Source of the DNA: Leptotrichia sp. HSP-342
GTDB taxonomy: Bacteria > Fusobacteriota > Fusobacteriia > Fusobacteriales > Leptotrichiaceae
Length of the DNA stretch: 64,000 nt
Direction of reading: 5' to 3'
NCBI RefSeq assembly: GCF_041199995.1
Contig: NZ_CP165646.1
Location: 1,364,001-1,428,000 of the forward strand
The stretch's first letter is position 1, and each line of letters starts with the position of its first letter. Of the stretch, positions 27,055-36,065 are shown piece after piece. The position numbers and the translations under genes were made by a program. The notes beneath the pieces were generated by a model. It was not told where the DNA came from. It saw only the letters and a program-made list of their open reading frames with translations, and searched no databases.

Positions 27055-27588
27055 TTATAATTTTTCCAAAATTTTTATTAATTTCCATTTTTCCTTATCT
27101 GTCGCTTTAAACAAATAAGAAATATCGTAAATCGGTACAACCTTAATTTCTCCATAAAAATCAAACACTTTACCCACCAAATCTTTTATATCCTCTTTTT
27201 CTACATTTTCTAAAAGTGATTTAGTTGCCCTTTCTCCAACTGTTACAATGTACTTTGGATTAATCAAGGCAATTTGTGCTACAAGAAACTCATTACACTT
27301 TGTAATACTGTCTTTCTCGATTAAATTACCATGTGAACTACATTTTGTAAGAGTTGTAAAATAACATTTCTTCAAATCAAGCTTTGAATACTCCAAAAAT
27401 TTTTTAAAATATTTTCCATTTCTGTCAATCAAAAGTTTATGTTTTACATCCTCTTCCTCACTTATGCTATCCAGCACAAATAAAATTTCTGCCTTTTTAT
27501 TCCCTTCGCCAACAATTGGATTAATTCTAGTTTTTTCTAATATACATTTAGTACAAATGTCGATTTCCAGCTTTAAGTCATTCCACAT
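27055..27588 (-). CDS. Family 4-like uracil-DNA glycosylase superfamily protein, atypical active site
   Basis: A 177-residue protein of the Fe-S uracil-DNA glycosylase group. Four cysteines (12, 15, 83, 98) fit the [4Fe-4S] spacing, with KCSSHGN matching the usual KCRPPGN. Motif A is GEGNKKAEILFVLD where active enzymes have GEAPGxxED-like residues, and the terminal motif is VVPIYDISYLF where HPS is normal, so the catalytic His is missing. It is therefore likely inactive on uracil, or it acts differently. Relatives include phage SPO1 DNA-polymerase-like proteins, for which catalysis is likewise unclear. It lies between ychF and an MBL hydrolase gene in one dense minus-strand run. Confidence 0.75.
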   Translation of the reverse strand: MWNDLKLEIDICTKCILEKTRINPIVGEGNKKAEILFVLDSISEEEDVKHKLLIDRNGKYFKKFLEYSKLDLKKCYFTTLTKCSSHGNLIEKDSITKCNEFLVAQIALINPKYIVTVGERATKSLLENVEKEDIKDLVGKVFDFYGEIKVVPIYDISYLFKATDKEKWKLIKILEKL

Positions 27589-27619
27589 AACTTTTTTCCT
27601 TATTCTTTATTCTAATATT

Positions 27620-28393
27620 CTATATTTTATAAATTTCTGTTCCTTCTTCGTTAATAATTTCAATTTCCAAATGGCTTTTATTTTCTCGCTCCAAAATTTG
27701 GTACAGCGAATTATAAGCCAGCTCTGGCGTGTTATTGTCCTTGCTTATATGCATTAAATAAACCTTTTTCAGTTTCTCGCTAAGCACCTGCCCAATCAGC
27801 TTTGATGCTTCTGCATTTGACAAATGTCCATTTCTTCCCTTTACACGATTTTTCAGTTCCCAATGATAAGGCCCTGTCATTAGCATATTATAGTCATAAT
27901 TACTTTCCAGCACAATTACATCGCTATTTTTCAAATTTTCCTTAATAATATTGTTTACACAGCCAACATCACTTGCATAGGACAATTTTTTTCCTTCATA
28001 TTCAAATGTATATCCCAAGCACTTTTCAGCATCGTGCATTACTTCAAAATTATTTATCACACAATTATCAATAACAATTTTTTCATCTCTTATAAAATTT
28101 AAATTTTTTTTCTCAATTTTTCCAATTCTGTCCTTAATTACATTATAAGTTACTTCGTGAAGATAAATTGGAATATCGTATTTTCTTGAAACAACACCCA
28201 GTCCTTGAATATGGTCAGAATGCTCATGTGTCACAAATATCCCCATTACATCCTCAATCCTTTTTTCAATATTATTCAATTTTTCTACAATTTTTTTTCC
28301 ACTAAATCCTGCATCTATAAGAAATTTCTTATTGCCCATCTCAATATAGCTTGAATTTCCGCTACTTCCACTTCCCAAACTTGAAAATTTCAT
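27620..28393 (-). CDS. MBL-fold metallohydrolase (YycJ/WalJ-like)
   Basis: A 257-residue metallo-beta-lactamase-fold protein. It opens with the YycJ signature SSLGSGSSGNSSYIEMGNKKFLIDAG, followed by FVTHEHSDHIQG (metal-binding HxHxDH near residue 55), and VMHDAEKCLGY and SYASDVG further on. YycJ is a 5'-to-3' single-strand DNA exonuclease-type enzyme implicated in mismatch repair in Bacillus, sometimes tied to WalRK. No walRK genes are adjacent here. A role in DNA repair is plausible given the UDG-like gene 31 nt downstream, but that is inference. Confidence 0.87.
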   Translation of the reverse strand: MKFSSLGSGSSGNSSYIEMGNKKFLIDAGFSGKKIVEKLNNIEKRIEDVMGIFVTHEHSDHIQGLGVVSRKYDIPIYLHEVTYNVIKDRIGKIEKKNLNFIRDEKIVIDNCVINNFEVMHDAEKCLGYTFEYEGKKLSYASDVGCVNNIIKENLKNSDVIVLESNYDYNMLMTGPYHWELKNRVKGRNGHLSNAEASKLIGQVLSEKLKKVYLMHISKDNNTPELAYNSLYQILERENKSHLEIEIINEEGTEIYKI

Positions 28394-28459
28394 TTTTTTA
28401 CTAATCTTCTTTCTAATTGAGTTTCTTTATTTAACTCCCCCATTTTTCACTTTATAATT

Positions 28460-28897
28460 TTAAATATTTGGCGAAATAGTCCCTTTTGCCTCATCATAAA
28501 CCCATCCACCTTTTTTATCCTTTTTCGTTACAATTCTATTGCTTCTTTCTCTTGAATCCTTTATGCTTTCAGGAATTTCATAAATTTTATCCCTTCCATA
28601 AAAAGCTTCAAAATTATATTTACCATCTGAGCTTCTCACATCCCTAAGGTTATTTTCAAGCCCGATTAATTTGGGATTTGAGCCAGTTTTTTTGTTAAAT
28701 TCCTTTACCGCATTCTGCAATTTTACAGTTTCAACCTGAATATCAGCCATTATAAGCTTATCGATCTTTCTTGAAAATAGAATAACAACATTAAATATTG
28801 CGATAAACACTACCACAAGAAAAGTTATACCACGAAGGGTAATATTTTTAGTCACTCTATTTTTGTTCTTTCCATAATAACTATTACCAAAAGCCAT
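28460..28897 (-). CDS. Pseudopilin-like single-pass protein, unknown function
   Basis: A 145-residue protein with a basic N-terminus and one hydrophobic helix (residues ~24-43, GITFLVVVFIAIFNVVILF), followed by an amphipathic helix with VKLQNAVKEFNKKTGSNPKL. The C-terminus has KKGGWVYDEAKGTISPN, the kind of WxYD...G.v..N ending seen in type II pseudopilins and other short filament subunits. No prepilin peptidase site (G/FTLxE) is evident, so the resemblance may only be superficial. It sits 60 nt after yqeH and 67 nt before the MBL gene. The RBS is weak. Confidence 0.6.
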   Translation of the reverse strand: MAFGNSYYGKNKNRVTKNITLRGITFLVVVFIAIFNVVILFSRKIDKLIMADIQVETVKLQNAVKEFNKKTGSNPKLIGLENNLRDVRSSDGKYNFEAFYGRDKIYEIPESIKDSRERSNRIVTKKDKKGGWVYDEAKGTISPNI

Positions 28898-28956
28898 TTT
28901 CTTACATGAAATTTTTAAAAATCATGTTCTCCTTTCTTAATTTCTCTTTACTTAAT

Positions 28957-30078
28957 TTATTTCCTGTTTTTAAAAATTGATGGTCTAACAATTACCTTCA
29001 CATTTTTGGGAACTTCAAGCTGTACCTTTAGCGGACCTCTTTTAACATTTATCCAGCCTAGTCCTGCTATTACCAGTTCCTCATTTTCCTCGATTTCCAC
29101 TTCATGAGTCACAAATTTATTTTGAAAATACTTTTCTTTTTCATTTCCTTGTAAAATCTCAAAGTAATTTCCATTTAACAAGGCTTCCACTCTTTCCTCA
29201 CGAGCCACGTGAAACTTCACGCTTTTTGAAGCATAAGCAGAAAATATAGGCTTGCTTCCACTTTCTAAAAGTTTATTTCCAAGTATTTTAAATCTGCAGA
29301 AAACATCAAACATAAATACCTGATTTTCTTCAAGTTTAAAAGTTTTTCGGGAAATTTCTCCAGCTGGCACTAGCTTTAATCCATTTTCTACACTAATCAA
29401 ATCAGAAATTCTCCCATCTGGAATAAGTCCAGGTGTGTCAATTATCGTAATTTCACTATTTGGAATTTTATTGTTAATTGATTTTAAAGTAGTTCCAGAA
29501 TATTTAGAAGTTGTTATTTTGTTGTTTCCAAGAAGTAAATTTATAACTGATGATTTGCCAACATTTGAAACTCCAAGTACAGTTGCCTTTACTTTTTTGT
29601 TATGAAAAATATTTTTAATTTTTCTGATTATTCCATTTACTCCGTATTTATTTTTTGCACTGATAAAAGCAATGTCATCGGGTACAATATCCTCTTCAGC
29701 AAGTCTGTCCTTTACCCAGTTGGAAATTTCAGTTGGATGTATAAAGTCAGGCAGCAAATCTATTTTGTTAATTAAAATTATAGATCTGTAATCTCTTAGA
29801 TAATCCAAGATTTCCTCAGTAAATGAACCTTCAAAGTCAATAATATCAAAAATTGGAAGTATTATATCAGATTTTTTTACACATTCATTTACTTCCTTCA
29901 AATAATCTTCCCTGCTAAAATTATTTACAAGATTTTCCCCATAATTTTTAATTTTAAAACATCTCTGACAAAGCAAATTATCCTCTGTTATAAACTTCTC
30001 TTCAGGAACATATCCTTCCTTATTTTTATCTTCAAACTGCAGTTCAATTCCACAACCGCTACATTTTTTTATAATCAA
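28957..30078 (-). CDS. yqeH: Ribosome biogenesis GTPase YqeH
   Basis: YqeH (373 aa) is a circularly permuted GTPase needed for 30S assembly. A zinc finger opens the protein (CSGCGIELQFEDKNKEGYV in part, then CQRCFKIKNYG). G4 comes first (LINKIDLLPDF), then the G1 P-loop VLGVSNVGKSSVINLLLG, then TIIDTPGLIP with Switch II. The last part is a small beta domain. The permuted order is the defining mark. The start is TTG with TAGGAGGAA ahead. It is near xer and the pseudopilin-like gene on the same strand. Confidence 0.93.
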   Translation of the reverse strand: MIIKKCSGCGIELQFEDKNKEGYVPEEKFITEDNLLCQRCFKIKNYGENLVNNFSREDYLKEVNECVKKSDIILPIFDIIDFEGSFTEEILDYLRDYRSIILINKIDLLPDFIHPTEISNWVKDRLAEEDIVPDDIAFISAKNKYGVNGIIRKIKNIFHNKKVKATVLGVSNVGKSSVINLLLGNNKITTSKYSGTTLKSINNKIPNSEITIIDTPGLIPDGRISDLISVENGLKLVPAGEISRKTFKLEENQVFMFDVFCRFKILGNKLLESGSKPIFSAYASKSVKFHVAREERVEALLNGNYFEILQGNEKEKYFQNKFVTHEVEIEENEELVIAGLGWINVKRGPLKVQLEVPKNVKVIVRPSIFKNRK

Positions 30079-30134
30079 AATTTCCTCCTATTTTCTCATT
30101 CCTTTTGCATTAAAATTCAATCCAATCAAATCCA

Positions 30135-31247
30135 TTATTCCTTAGCCAATGGATGAGTACTCATATAAATATCTCTCAAGAAAGCCTTGCTCACATGTGT
30201 ATAAACTTGCGTTGTAGCAATACTGCTATGCCCAAGCAATTCCTGTAAATATCGGATATCCACTCCGTTATTTAAAAGTTCTGTTGCAAATGAATGCCTA
30301 AACACATGTGGTGTTATTTCCTTTTGTATCCCAGCTTCATGTGCGTGTGCCGAAATAAGCCTTCTTAGCGAACGTGTTGTCAATTTTTTTCCTTTACTGT
30401 TTACAATCAATACTTCCCTAGTGTAATTTTCATATTGCTTTTTCTTTTCCTCAATATACTTTATCAGCCATTTCTTAGCATTTTCACTAAAAAAAGTTAT
30501 CCGTTCCTTATCACCTTTTCCAATAACCCTAATTTCCCGCTCTTCAATATCAATCATAAATTCACTCAAATTAATAAGTTCCATCGAACGAAGGCCGCTA
30601 GAATAAAGAAGTTCAATAATTAATCTATCCCGAATTCCAGTAATCTTTTCGGTATTTATAACGTTTCTCAATCTGTTCAAGTCATCTCTATTCAATACAT
30701 TGGGCAATTCCTTCTCGAATTTTGGAACATTAATATAAGCCGCCTTATTCGTTTCAATCACTTTTATTTCCTGAAGATATTTAAAAAATGTCCTAAGTGC
30801 TGAAATCTTTCTATTTATAGTTCTTTTAGACACTGGCTTGACACTAATTTTTGTATTTAATTCTTCCATATCTTCAATATTTTTTATCCTATCAATCTCT
30901 AATTCTGTATTATCAATTTCTGTATTTGCAGTATTTTTCTGAGAATTCTTTTTTTTATTATCTTCCTCTTTAGCCAGCTTCTGAGGAGAATTTAAATACG
31001 CAATAAAGGATCTGAATGTCATCATTTCAATTTCTTCAAAATTATGAATTTCCTCATATTCATTTAGATACTCCATAAATTGCAGTAAATCTCGACGATA
31101 ACTTCTAATCGTATTAAAACTCTTTCCAAGAATAACCTCTTCATAATACAAAAATTTGTCCACATACATCACAAGATTTTCATTTCTTATATTGTCCTTG
31201 TTTTCAGTTACCTTTTCTTTCTCAACGTCTTTGTCTCTATTACTCAT
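30135..31247 (-). CDS. Site-specific tyrosine recombinase (XerC/XerD-like)
   Basis: A 370-residue integrase. The N-terminal SAM-like core domain contains KSFNTIRSYRRDLLQFMEYL. A ~55-residue charged insert rich in Lys/Asn/Glu (KEEDNKKKNSQKNT and ELEIDRIKNIEDMEEL) separates it from the catalytic part. The catalytic domain has SSGLRSMELINL (Arg I), VIGKGDKERI (Lys), PHVFRHSFATELL (His-x-x-Arg), ELLGHSSIATTQVYTHV (His and Tyr). All catalytic residues are present. No phage genes adjoin, so it is probably a chromosomal Xer or XerC paralogue. The frame opens at GTG 31283, but GGAG lies 8 nt ahead of ATG 31247, which I prefer. Confidence 0.87.
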   Translation of the reverse strand: MSNRDKDVEKEKVTENKDNIRNENLVMYVDKFLYYEEVILGKSFNTIRSYRRDLLQFMEYLNEYEEIHNFEEIEMMTFRSFIAYLNSPQKLAKEEDNKKKNSQKNTANTEIDNTELEIDRIKNIEDMEELNTKISVKPVSKRTINRKISALRTFFKYLQEIKVIETNKAAYINVPKFEKELPNVLNRDDLNRLRNVINTEKITGIRDRLIIELLYSSGLRSMELINLSEFMIDIEEREIRVIGKGDKERITFFSENAKKWLIKYIEEKKKQYENYTREVLIVNSKGKKLTTRSLRRLISAHAHEAGIQKEITPHVFRHSFATELLNNGVDIRYLQELLGHSSIATTQVYTHVSKAFLRDIYMSTHPLAKE

Positions 31248-31433
31248 TAAAACTTCTCCATTTATTATAACACAATCATTCACAGCAATACAGATTAATT
31301 CTATTTTTTATTTAAAAACTATCTAAAATCGTATTTAAAATCTATAACACTCTATATTATTCAATTATTAGTCCGATAACAAATAACAAAATAATTTTAA
31401 ACTTATATTTTAATAAATTAATTATTTTTTTAG

Positions 31434-33818
31434 CTATTTAGACTTTTTTGCTGTAGATTTTCTAGTTGCTACTGCCTTTTTAGCCTTTATAGATGTAGAT
31501 TTTGCTTTAGCTGTTGTTTTTTTAGTTGCCTTTTTTGTAGTTTTCTTGGCTTTTTCTGCTTTTTCAGTCACTCTTGTGACTTTCCCAGTTTTTATATTTT
31601 TTATAGTCTTACATTCTGGGTAGCCTGTACAAGCCAAAAATTTTCCAAATCTTCCAGTTTTTATTTCATACGGTTTTCCGCAAAATTCACAGACTCCTGC
31701 TTCTTCTATTATTTTTCTGTCAATTTCCTGCAACCGTTTCATTTCATCGTTTATTTGCAATACTCCATCCAGCTCTATTACAGCGCCTTTTTTATATTTT
31801 TGCTTTAATTCAGCTGGCAACGACATTCTCTTTTCATCTTTTTCATAATTTTCACTTTCAAGATATTCTCCAAAACGTCCAACTTTAAGCACATATCTGT
31901 TTCCTTCTTCATCAAAATAATCAGTCAAAATTCCCTTTTTATTGTTTTGAAGTTTCTCTACTTCCTCTTTTACAAAAACTTCTCCTTTTTTAAGAGCTTC
32001 TGGCGATATTGCAATTCCTTTTAACGAAATTTTTTCATTCTCATTTGTTTCACTAATCAAATATTTTCCATAAAGCCCTGTTTTTAAAATCATTGGATTT
32101 CCCTCTGAATCCAGCACATCCGATACAATTCTACGATTTTTTATTTCATCAATTTCCTTCTCAAACTTATCAATATCCTTTTCAAGCGAACCATAAAAAG
32201 TTCTCAAAAGCTGTATCCATTCAACTGTCCCTTCTTCAACCTTATCCAGTTCCTTTTCCATATTCGCCGTAAATTTCACATTCATAATGTCCTTAAAGTT
32301 CTTGACAAGTTCATCTTTTACTTCGTATCCCAAATATGTTGGATGAAAACGCTTTTCAATAAGTTCAACATATTCCCTTGATTTAAGTGTTTCAACAATT
32401 GAAGCATAAGTCGATGGACGTCCAATTCCCTCTGATTCCAGTTTTTTTACAAGCGTTGCTTCTGAAAATCTTGTTGGAGGCTTTGTTATTCCTTCTTCCA
32501 CATTTAATTTGTCTATTGGATGAACATTGCCTTCCTTTAATTCTGGAAAATCTCCAGTCTTAATTTCATCCTCGTCTTTAAAAATCTTGTAATATCCATC
32601 AAAAATTACTTTGTTAATAGTCCCTCGAAAATTGTAATCCCCATTCACAGCGTTAATTTGCATCTGCTCGTACTGCATAGCTGCAAACTGTGAAACTAGA
32701 AATCTGTCCCAAATCAATTTATACAATCTGTACTGATCATTAGTCAAATAAGCTTTTATATTGTCTGGAACTAAGTTGATATCAGATGGACGGATTCCTT
32801 CGTGGGCATCCTGAACATTTGATTTTGAATTTTTTACAATATATTTTCCAACGTATTTTTCGCCATAATTTTTTGTAATGTAATCTTTTGCCATATTTAG
32901 GGCATCAACAGAAATTCTTGTGGAATCTGTTCTCATATATGTTATTAGCCCTTTATTTTCGCCATTAATCGCAAGTCCTTCATAAAGCTGCTGTGCAATT
33001 CTCATTGTTTTGCTTGCACCATAGCCAAGATAGGATGAAGCAAGCTGCTGCAGTGTACTTGTCTTAAATACAAGTGGCGGTCTTTGCGATTTTTTCTTAA
33101 CTTCTATTTTTTCAAGCGTCAATGATTCATTTTTCAAATCTTTTTTCAGTTTTTTTACAACTTTTTCATCAAAGATTTTATCCACTTTTTCATCTGCAAT
33201 TTTTACTAAATTAAGATTAATATCTTTTTCAATTAATGCACTTACTTCCCAATATTTTTGGGGTACAAACGCATTTATCTCGTCTTCCAAGTCACAAATC
33301 AGTTTTAATGCAACCGACTGTACACGTCCAGCACTGGCGTTACGATTAATTATTTTCCATAAAAGCGGACTTATCTTATATCCTACAATTCTATCCAATA
33401 GTCTTCTTGCCTGCTGTGCATTTACAAGGTTATCGTTAATATCTCTTGGATTTTTAATCGCATTATTTACAGCCGTCTTCGTTATCTCGTTAAATTCTAT
33501 CCTTTTTACCTTGTCAGGCTGCTTAATATAATTAGAAATGTGCCAAGCAATCGCTTCCCCTTCCCTATCCTGATCTGATGCCAGGTAAACAGCGTTTGCA
33601 CTTTTCGCTTTTTCCTTTAATTTTTTTAAAACCTCACCTTTTCCTTTTATAACCTTATATTGAGGTTCAAAATTATTTTCTACATCTATTCCAATTTTCG
33701 TTTTTGGTAAATCGATCACGTGTCCGTAAGATGCAACAACTTCATAATTTCTACCAAGTATCTTTTCGATAGTTTTTGCCTTCGACGGTGACTCAACAAT
33801 AACTAACTTTCTAGCCAA
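31434..33818 (-). CDS. topA: DNA topoisomerase I
   Basis: Type IA topoisomerase (794 aa) that relaxes negative supercoils. It has TOPRIM motifs VIVESPSKAKTIEKIL (residues 5-20) and ASDQDREGEAIAW (near 80-92). The active-site Tyr is in GLITYMRTDSTRIS around residue 295. ASAGRVQSVALKL and FSEATLVKKLESEGIGRPSTY follow. After the core come two Topo_C repeats (PMILKTGLYGKYL, YVLKVGRFGEYL) and one C4 zinc finger (CEFCGKPYE...CTGYPEC). The C-terminal ~50 residues are a lysine/threonine/alanine-rich tail that should contact DNA nonspecifically. Start TTG with AAGGAGAAAA. It lies downstream of dprA with repeat B between. Confidence 0.95.
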   Translation of the reverse strand: MARKLVIVESPSKAKTIEKILGRNYEVVASYGHVIDLPKTKIGIDVENNFEPQYKVIKGKGEVLKKLKEKAKSANAVYLASDQDREGEAIAWHISNYIKQPDKVKRIEFNEITKTAVNNAIKNPRDINDNLVNAQQARRLLDRIVGYKISPLLWKIINRNASAGRVQSVALKLICDLEDEINAFVPQKYWEVSALIEKDINLNLVKIADEKVDKIFDEKVVKKLKKDLKNESLTLEKIEVKKKSQRPPLVFKTSTLQQLASSYLGYGASKTMRIAQQLYEGLAINGENKGLITYMRTDSTRISVDALNMAKDYITKNYGEKYVGKYIVKNSKSNVQDAHEGIRPSDINLVPDNIKAYLTNDQYRLYKLIWDRFLVSQFAAMQYEQMQINAVNGDYNFRGTINKVIFDGYYKIFKDEDEIKTGDFPELKEGNVHPIDKLNVEEGITKPPTRFSEATLVKKLESEGIGRPSTYASIVETLKSREYVELIEKRFHPTYLGYEVKDELVKNFKDIMNVKFTANMEKELDKVEEGTVEWIQLLRTFYGSLEKDIDKFEKEIDEIKNRRIVSDVLDSEGNPMILKTGLYGKYLISETNENEKISLKGIAISPEALKKGEVFVKEEVEKLQNNKKGILTDYFDEEGNRYVLKVGRFGEYLESENYEKDEKRMSLPAELKQKYKKGAVIELDGVLQINDEMKRLQEIDRKIIEEAGVCEFCGKPYEIKTGRFGKFLACTGYPECKTIKNIKTGKVTRVTEKAEKAKKTTKKATKKTTAKAKSTSIKAKKAVATRKSTAKKSK

Positions 33819-33904
33819 CTTTATTTTCTCCTTATTTCTTTATCTATTTATATATTGTATTTATTTATTTTTGAATTATTTTGATTAATGATTATTATTT
33901 CTAT

Positions 33905-34061
33905 TTTTCTTCTTTTTACAAAGCAAGGGAAATCAATCGCCATTTCCCTTGCATCCCTGGCTCGTCTAAGCATTTTTTGAAAATAAAATCGAAACTCGCT
34001 ACGTTAAACTACGCTCAAACAATCGATTTCATTTCCAAAAAATCACGACATTTTCAACTTA
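33905..34061 (-). repeat. Structured intergenic repeat, copy B (candidate RNA element)
   Basis: Core 33923-34043 matches copy A (24927-25047). Helix 1 pairs 33923-33933 with 33942-33952 (11 perfect pairs, loop CAATCGCC on the plus strand). Helix 2 pairs 33972-33992 with 34023-34043 (19 Watson-Crick and two pairs that are G-U on the minus strand). On the minus strand the element begins right after the dprA stop (34064) and ends about 100 nt before the topA start, so it could be a 3' UTR of dprA, a leader of topA, or a separate RNA. Confidence 0.85.
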
Positions 34062-34063
34062 AA

Positions 34064-35155
34064 TTATATTATCCTTATGTACTTTGCCCCGTTTGTTTCT
34101 GTAATTAATCCTCTAATTTTTAGGCTCATAATTATTGAAAACAATTTATTTTTTTCGATTTTTTCTTTTACGTTTTGTAGTATTTGCTCAAAACTTACTT
34201 CTTCCATTATTGTTTCAAATACAATTTGCTCTTCTTCTGTTAATTTTTGTAATTTGCTTTTTTCTTTACGAATATCCCATAGGAATTCTTCAGCAATGTC
34301 ATCTGCACTTGTTACTAATTTTGCCTTGTTGCTTTTTATTAGATTATTACAACCTTCAAATGAAGGATAGTTAATGAATCCTGGTACAGCAAAAATTTCA
34401 CGATTCATACTAAATCCTAATTCTGCTGTAATTAATGCACCACCTTTTTTAAAACTTTCGGCTACTAGGACTCCGTCTGACATTCCTGCTATAATTCGGT
34501 TTCTTCTAGGAAAAGTCCACCTTGTAGGCTGTGTTCCTAGCGGATATTCGCTTATGATTGTGCCTGTTCCCGATATTCTTTCCCATAGATTACGATTTTC
34601 ATAGGGATAGACAACATCCAGTCCTGTTCCTACTACTGCGACAACTTCAATTTCCTTATCAAGTGCAGTTTTTAAGGCGATTGTGTCAATTCCGTCTGCC
34701 AGTCCGCTAATTAGAGTTACATCATAGTTTACTAGCTCATTTACTATTTTCTCACAGGCAGTTTTTCCAAATTTTGTTGCTCTTCTCGTGCCTACAACTG
34801 CAATATTTCGTCTATTGTCCACTGAAATTTTATCTTTATCCATTTTTATTTTGTCGTAATCTTTTAATTTTTTTCCTTTCAAATATAAAAAAACTGGAAA
34901 ATCTTTTATTTCCTTTAGTTTTTTCGGATATTCCTTATCATTTGCACTTATTATTCTTACTCTGTTTCGTTCGTAAAGTTCCAGTCTTGCCTTCAAATCA
35001 ATTTTCATTGCTTCTTCCAATTGATTTTTCAGTTCATCATTAAACAATTTAAAATTTTCTTCATAAAATAACTCTTCAAAATCTTGAAAAATTAACATAA
35101 GTTTTTTTATATGGGCGTTTTTCATCCCATATTCCTTTAATCTAAGCCATTCCAC
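34064..35155 (-). CDS. dprA: DNA-processing protein DprA
   Basis: DprA (363 aa) binds single-stranded DNA taken up in natural transformation and loads RecA. The Rossmann-like core is visible: AVVGTRRATKFGKTACEKIV, TLISGLADGIDTIALKTAL, VVAVVGTGLDVVYPYENRNLW, IISEYPLGTQPTRWTFPRRNRIIAGMSDGVLV (in part) and GGALITAELG. A C-terminal winged-helix-like DML1 domain (VSFEQILQNVKEKIEKN) completes it. The start codon is GTG after AGGGGGG. It is followed on the same strand by the structured repeat B and topA. Presence of dprA alone does not prove competence. Confidence 0.94.
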   Translation of the reverse strand: MEWLRLKEYGMKNAHIKKLMLIFQDFEELFYEENFKLFNDELKNQLEEAMKIDLKARLELYERNRVRIISANDKEYPKKLKEIKDFPVFLYLKGKKLKDYDKIKMDKDKISVDNRRNIAVVGTRRATKFGKTACEKIVNELVNYDVTLISGLADGIDTIALKTALDKEIEVVAVVGTGLDVVYPYENRNLWERISGTGTIISEYPLGTQPTRWTFPRRNRIIAGMSDGVLVAESFKKGGALITAELGFSMNREIFAVPGFINYPSFEGCNNLIKSNKAKLVTSADDIAEEFLWDIRKEKSKLQKLTEEEQIVFETIMEEVSFEQILQNVKEKIEKNKLFSIIMSLKIRGLITETNGAKYIRII

Positions 35156-35173
35156 AATAATCCCCCCTAATTT

Positions 35174-35866
35174 TTATCTTGAACCGGCTAATATTTCATT
35201 TAATACTGCGATTTCTTTTTTTACTTCATCATCAAAATGTTTTGAATTATAGTCCTTCAAATATCCTAACGCTTTTGAAAAATCCCCTTTTGATTTATAG
35301 GCAATGCCTATTCCTAATTTTGCTTCCGCCTGATTTTCATCCTGCGATAATATTCTAGTATAGTAATCAATTGACTTGTCATTATCCCCCATTAGTCGTG
35401 AACCAATCGCAATTACATACATTACAGGAATATCAGGTGCTTCATCCTTTAATGCCAAATTTACTGCTTTTTCGTAAAGTCCGTCACGAAAGTAAAGCTG
35501 TGCCATTCTGAATGTAGCTGATGAACTTTTTTTTGCAAGTGTAGCATTTTCATAATTTGCATAAGAATTGTATTTTGCCTCAGTTGATATGTCTTCGGTC
35601 TGTGTTGCGGGCATAGTTCCTGTGTCAACTGTCTTTTTTTCCTCTTTAGGCTTGTCTCTTTCAGTTCCTGGCTCAAGCGCTTTTTTTGTATTGTCATCAG
35701 CTTCGGTTGTCGGTGGAACTACTGGCGGCGTTCTTTCTTCTTCAACAGTTGTCGCATCGCCCCCACTATTAGTGACTGTGTTTTCTGCAATATAATAGTT
35801 TGCTTTTACTACAGTTGTAAAGAAAAGCAACAGCATTCCCATTGTTATTCGTCTTAATTTCTCCAT
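35174..35866 (-). CDS. Exported tetratricopeptide-repeat protein
   Basis: A 230-residue protein with a signal peptide (MGMLLLFFTTVVKA, cut near residue 22). Next comes a disordered Pro/Thr/Glu-rich segment (roughly residues 35-85, containing TPPVVPPTTEADD). Three TPR-like helical units follow from about 110 (RMAQLYFRDGLYEKAVNLAL, YYTRILSQDENQAEAKLGIG and GIAYKSKGDFSKALGYLKDY). Such proteins act as periplasmic or outer-membrane-associated scaffolds. The low-complexity linker suggests it spans some distance. The ATG follows AGGAGGGAAAA. It starts 18 nt ahead of dprA on the same strand, a possible operon without clear functional link. Confidence 0.77.
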   Translation of the reverse strand: MEKLRRITMGMLLLFFTTVVKANYYIAENTVTNSGGDATTVEEERTPPVVPPTTEADDNTKKALEPGTERDKPKEEKKTVDTGTMPATQTEDISTEAKYNSYANYENATLAKKSSSATFRMAQLYFRDGLYEKAVNLALKDEAPDIPVMYVIAIGSRLMGDNDKSIDYYTRILSQDENQAEAKLGIGIAYKSKGDFSKALGYLKDYNSKHFDDEVKKEIAVLNEILAGSR

Positions 35867-36065
35867 TTTTCCCTCCTGACTATATAATTTTAATATTATA
35901 TAATACTAAAATCAAATAAATTTATTTATTCAAAAATTTTAATTTCAGAATTTCAAAGTATTTTTACTTAAATTATACACAAAAGACATACCTCTTATAT
36001 TGGGCTTTTCTTTGAATATAATTTTAATATTTTGTCAAGCTGAATTTGAGGAATCGAAGATTAAA

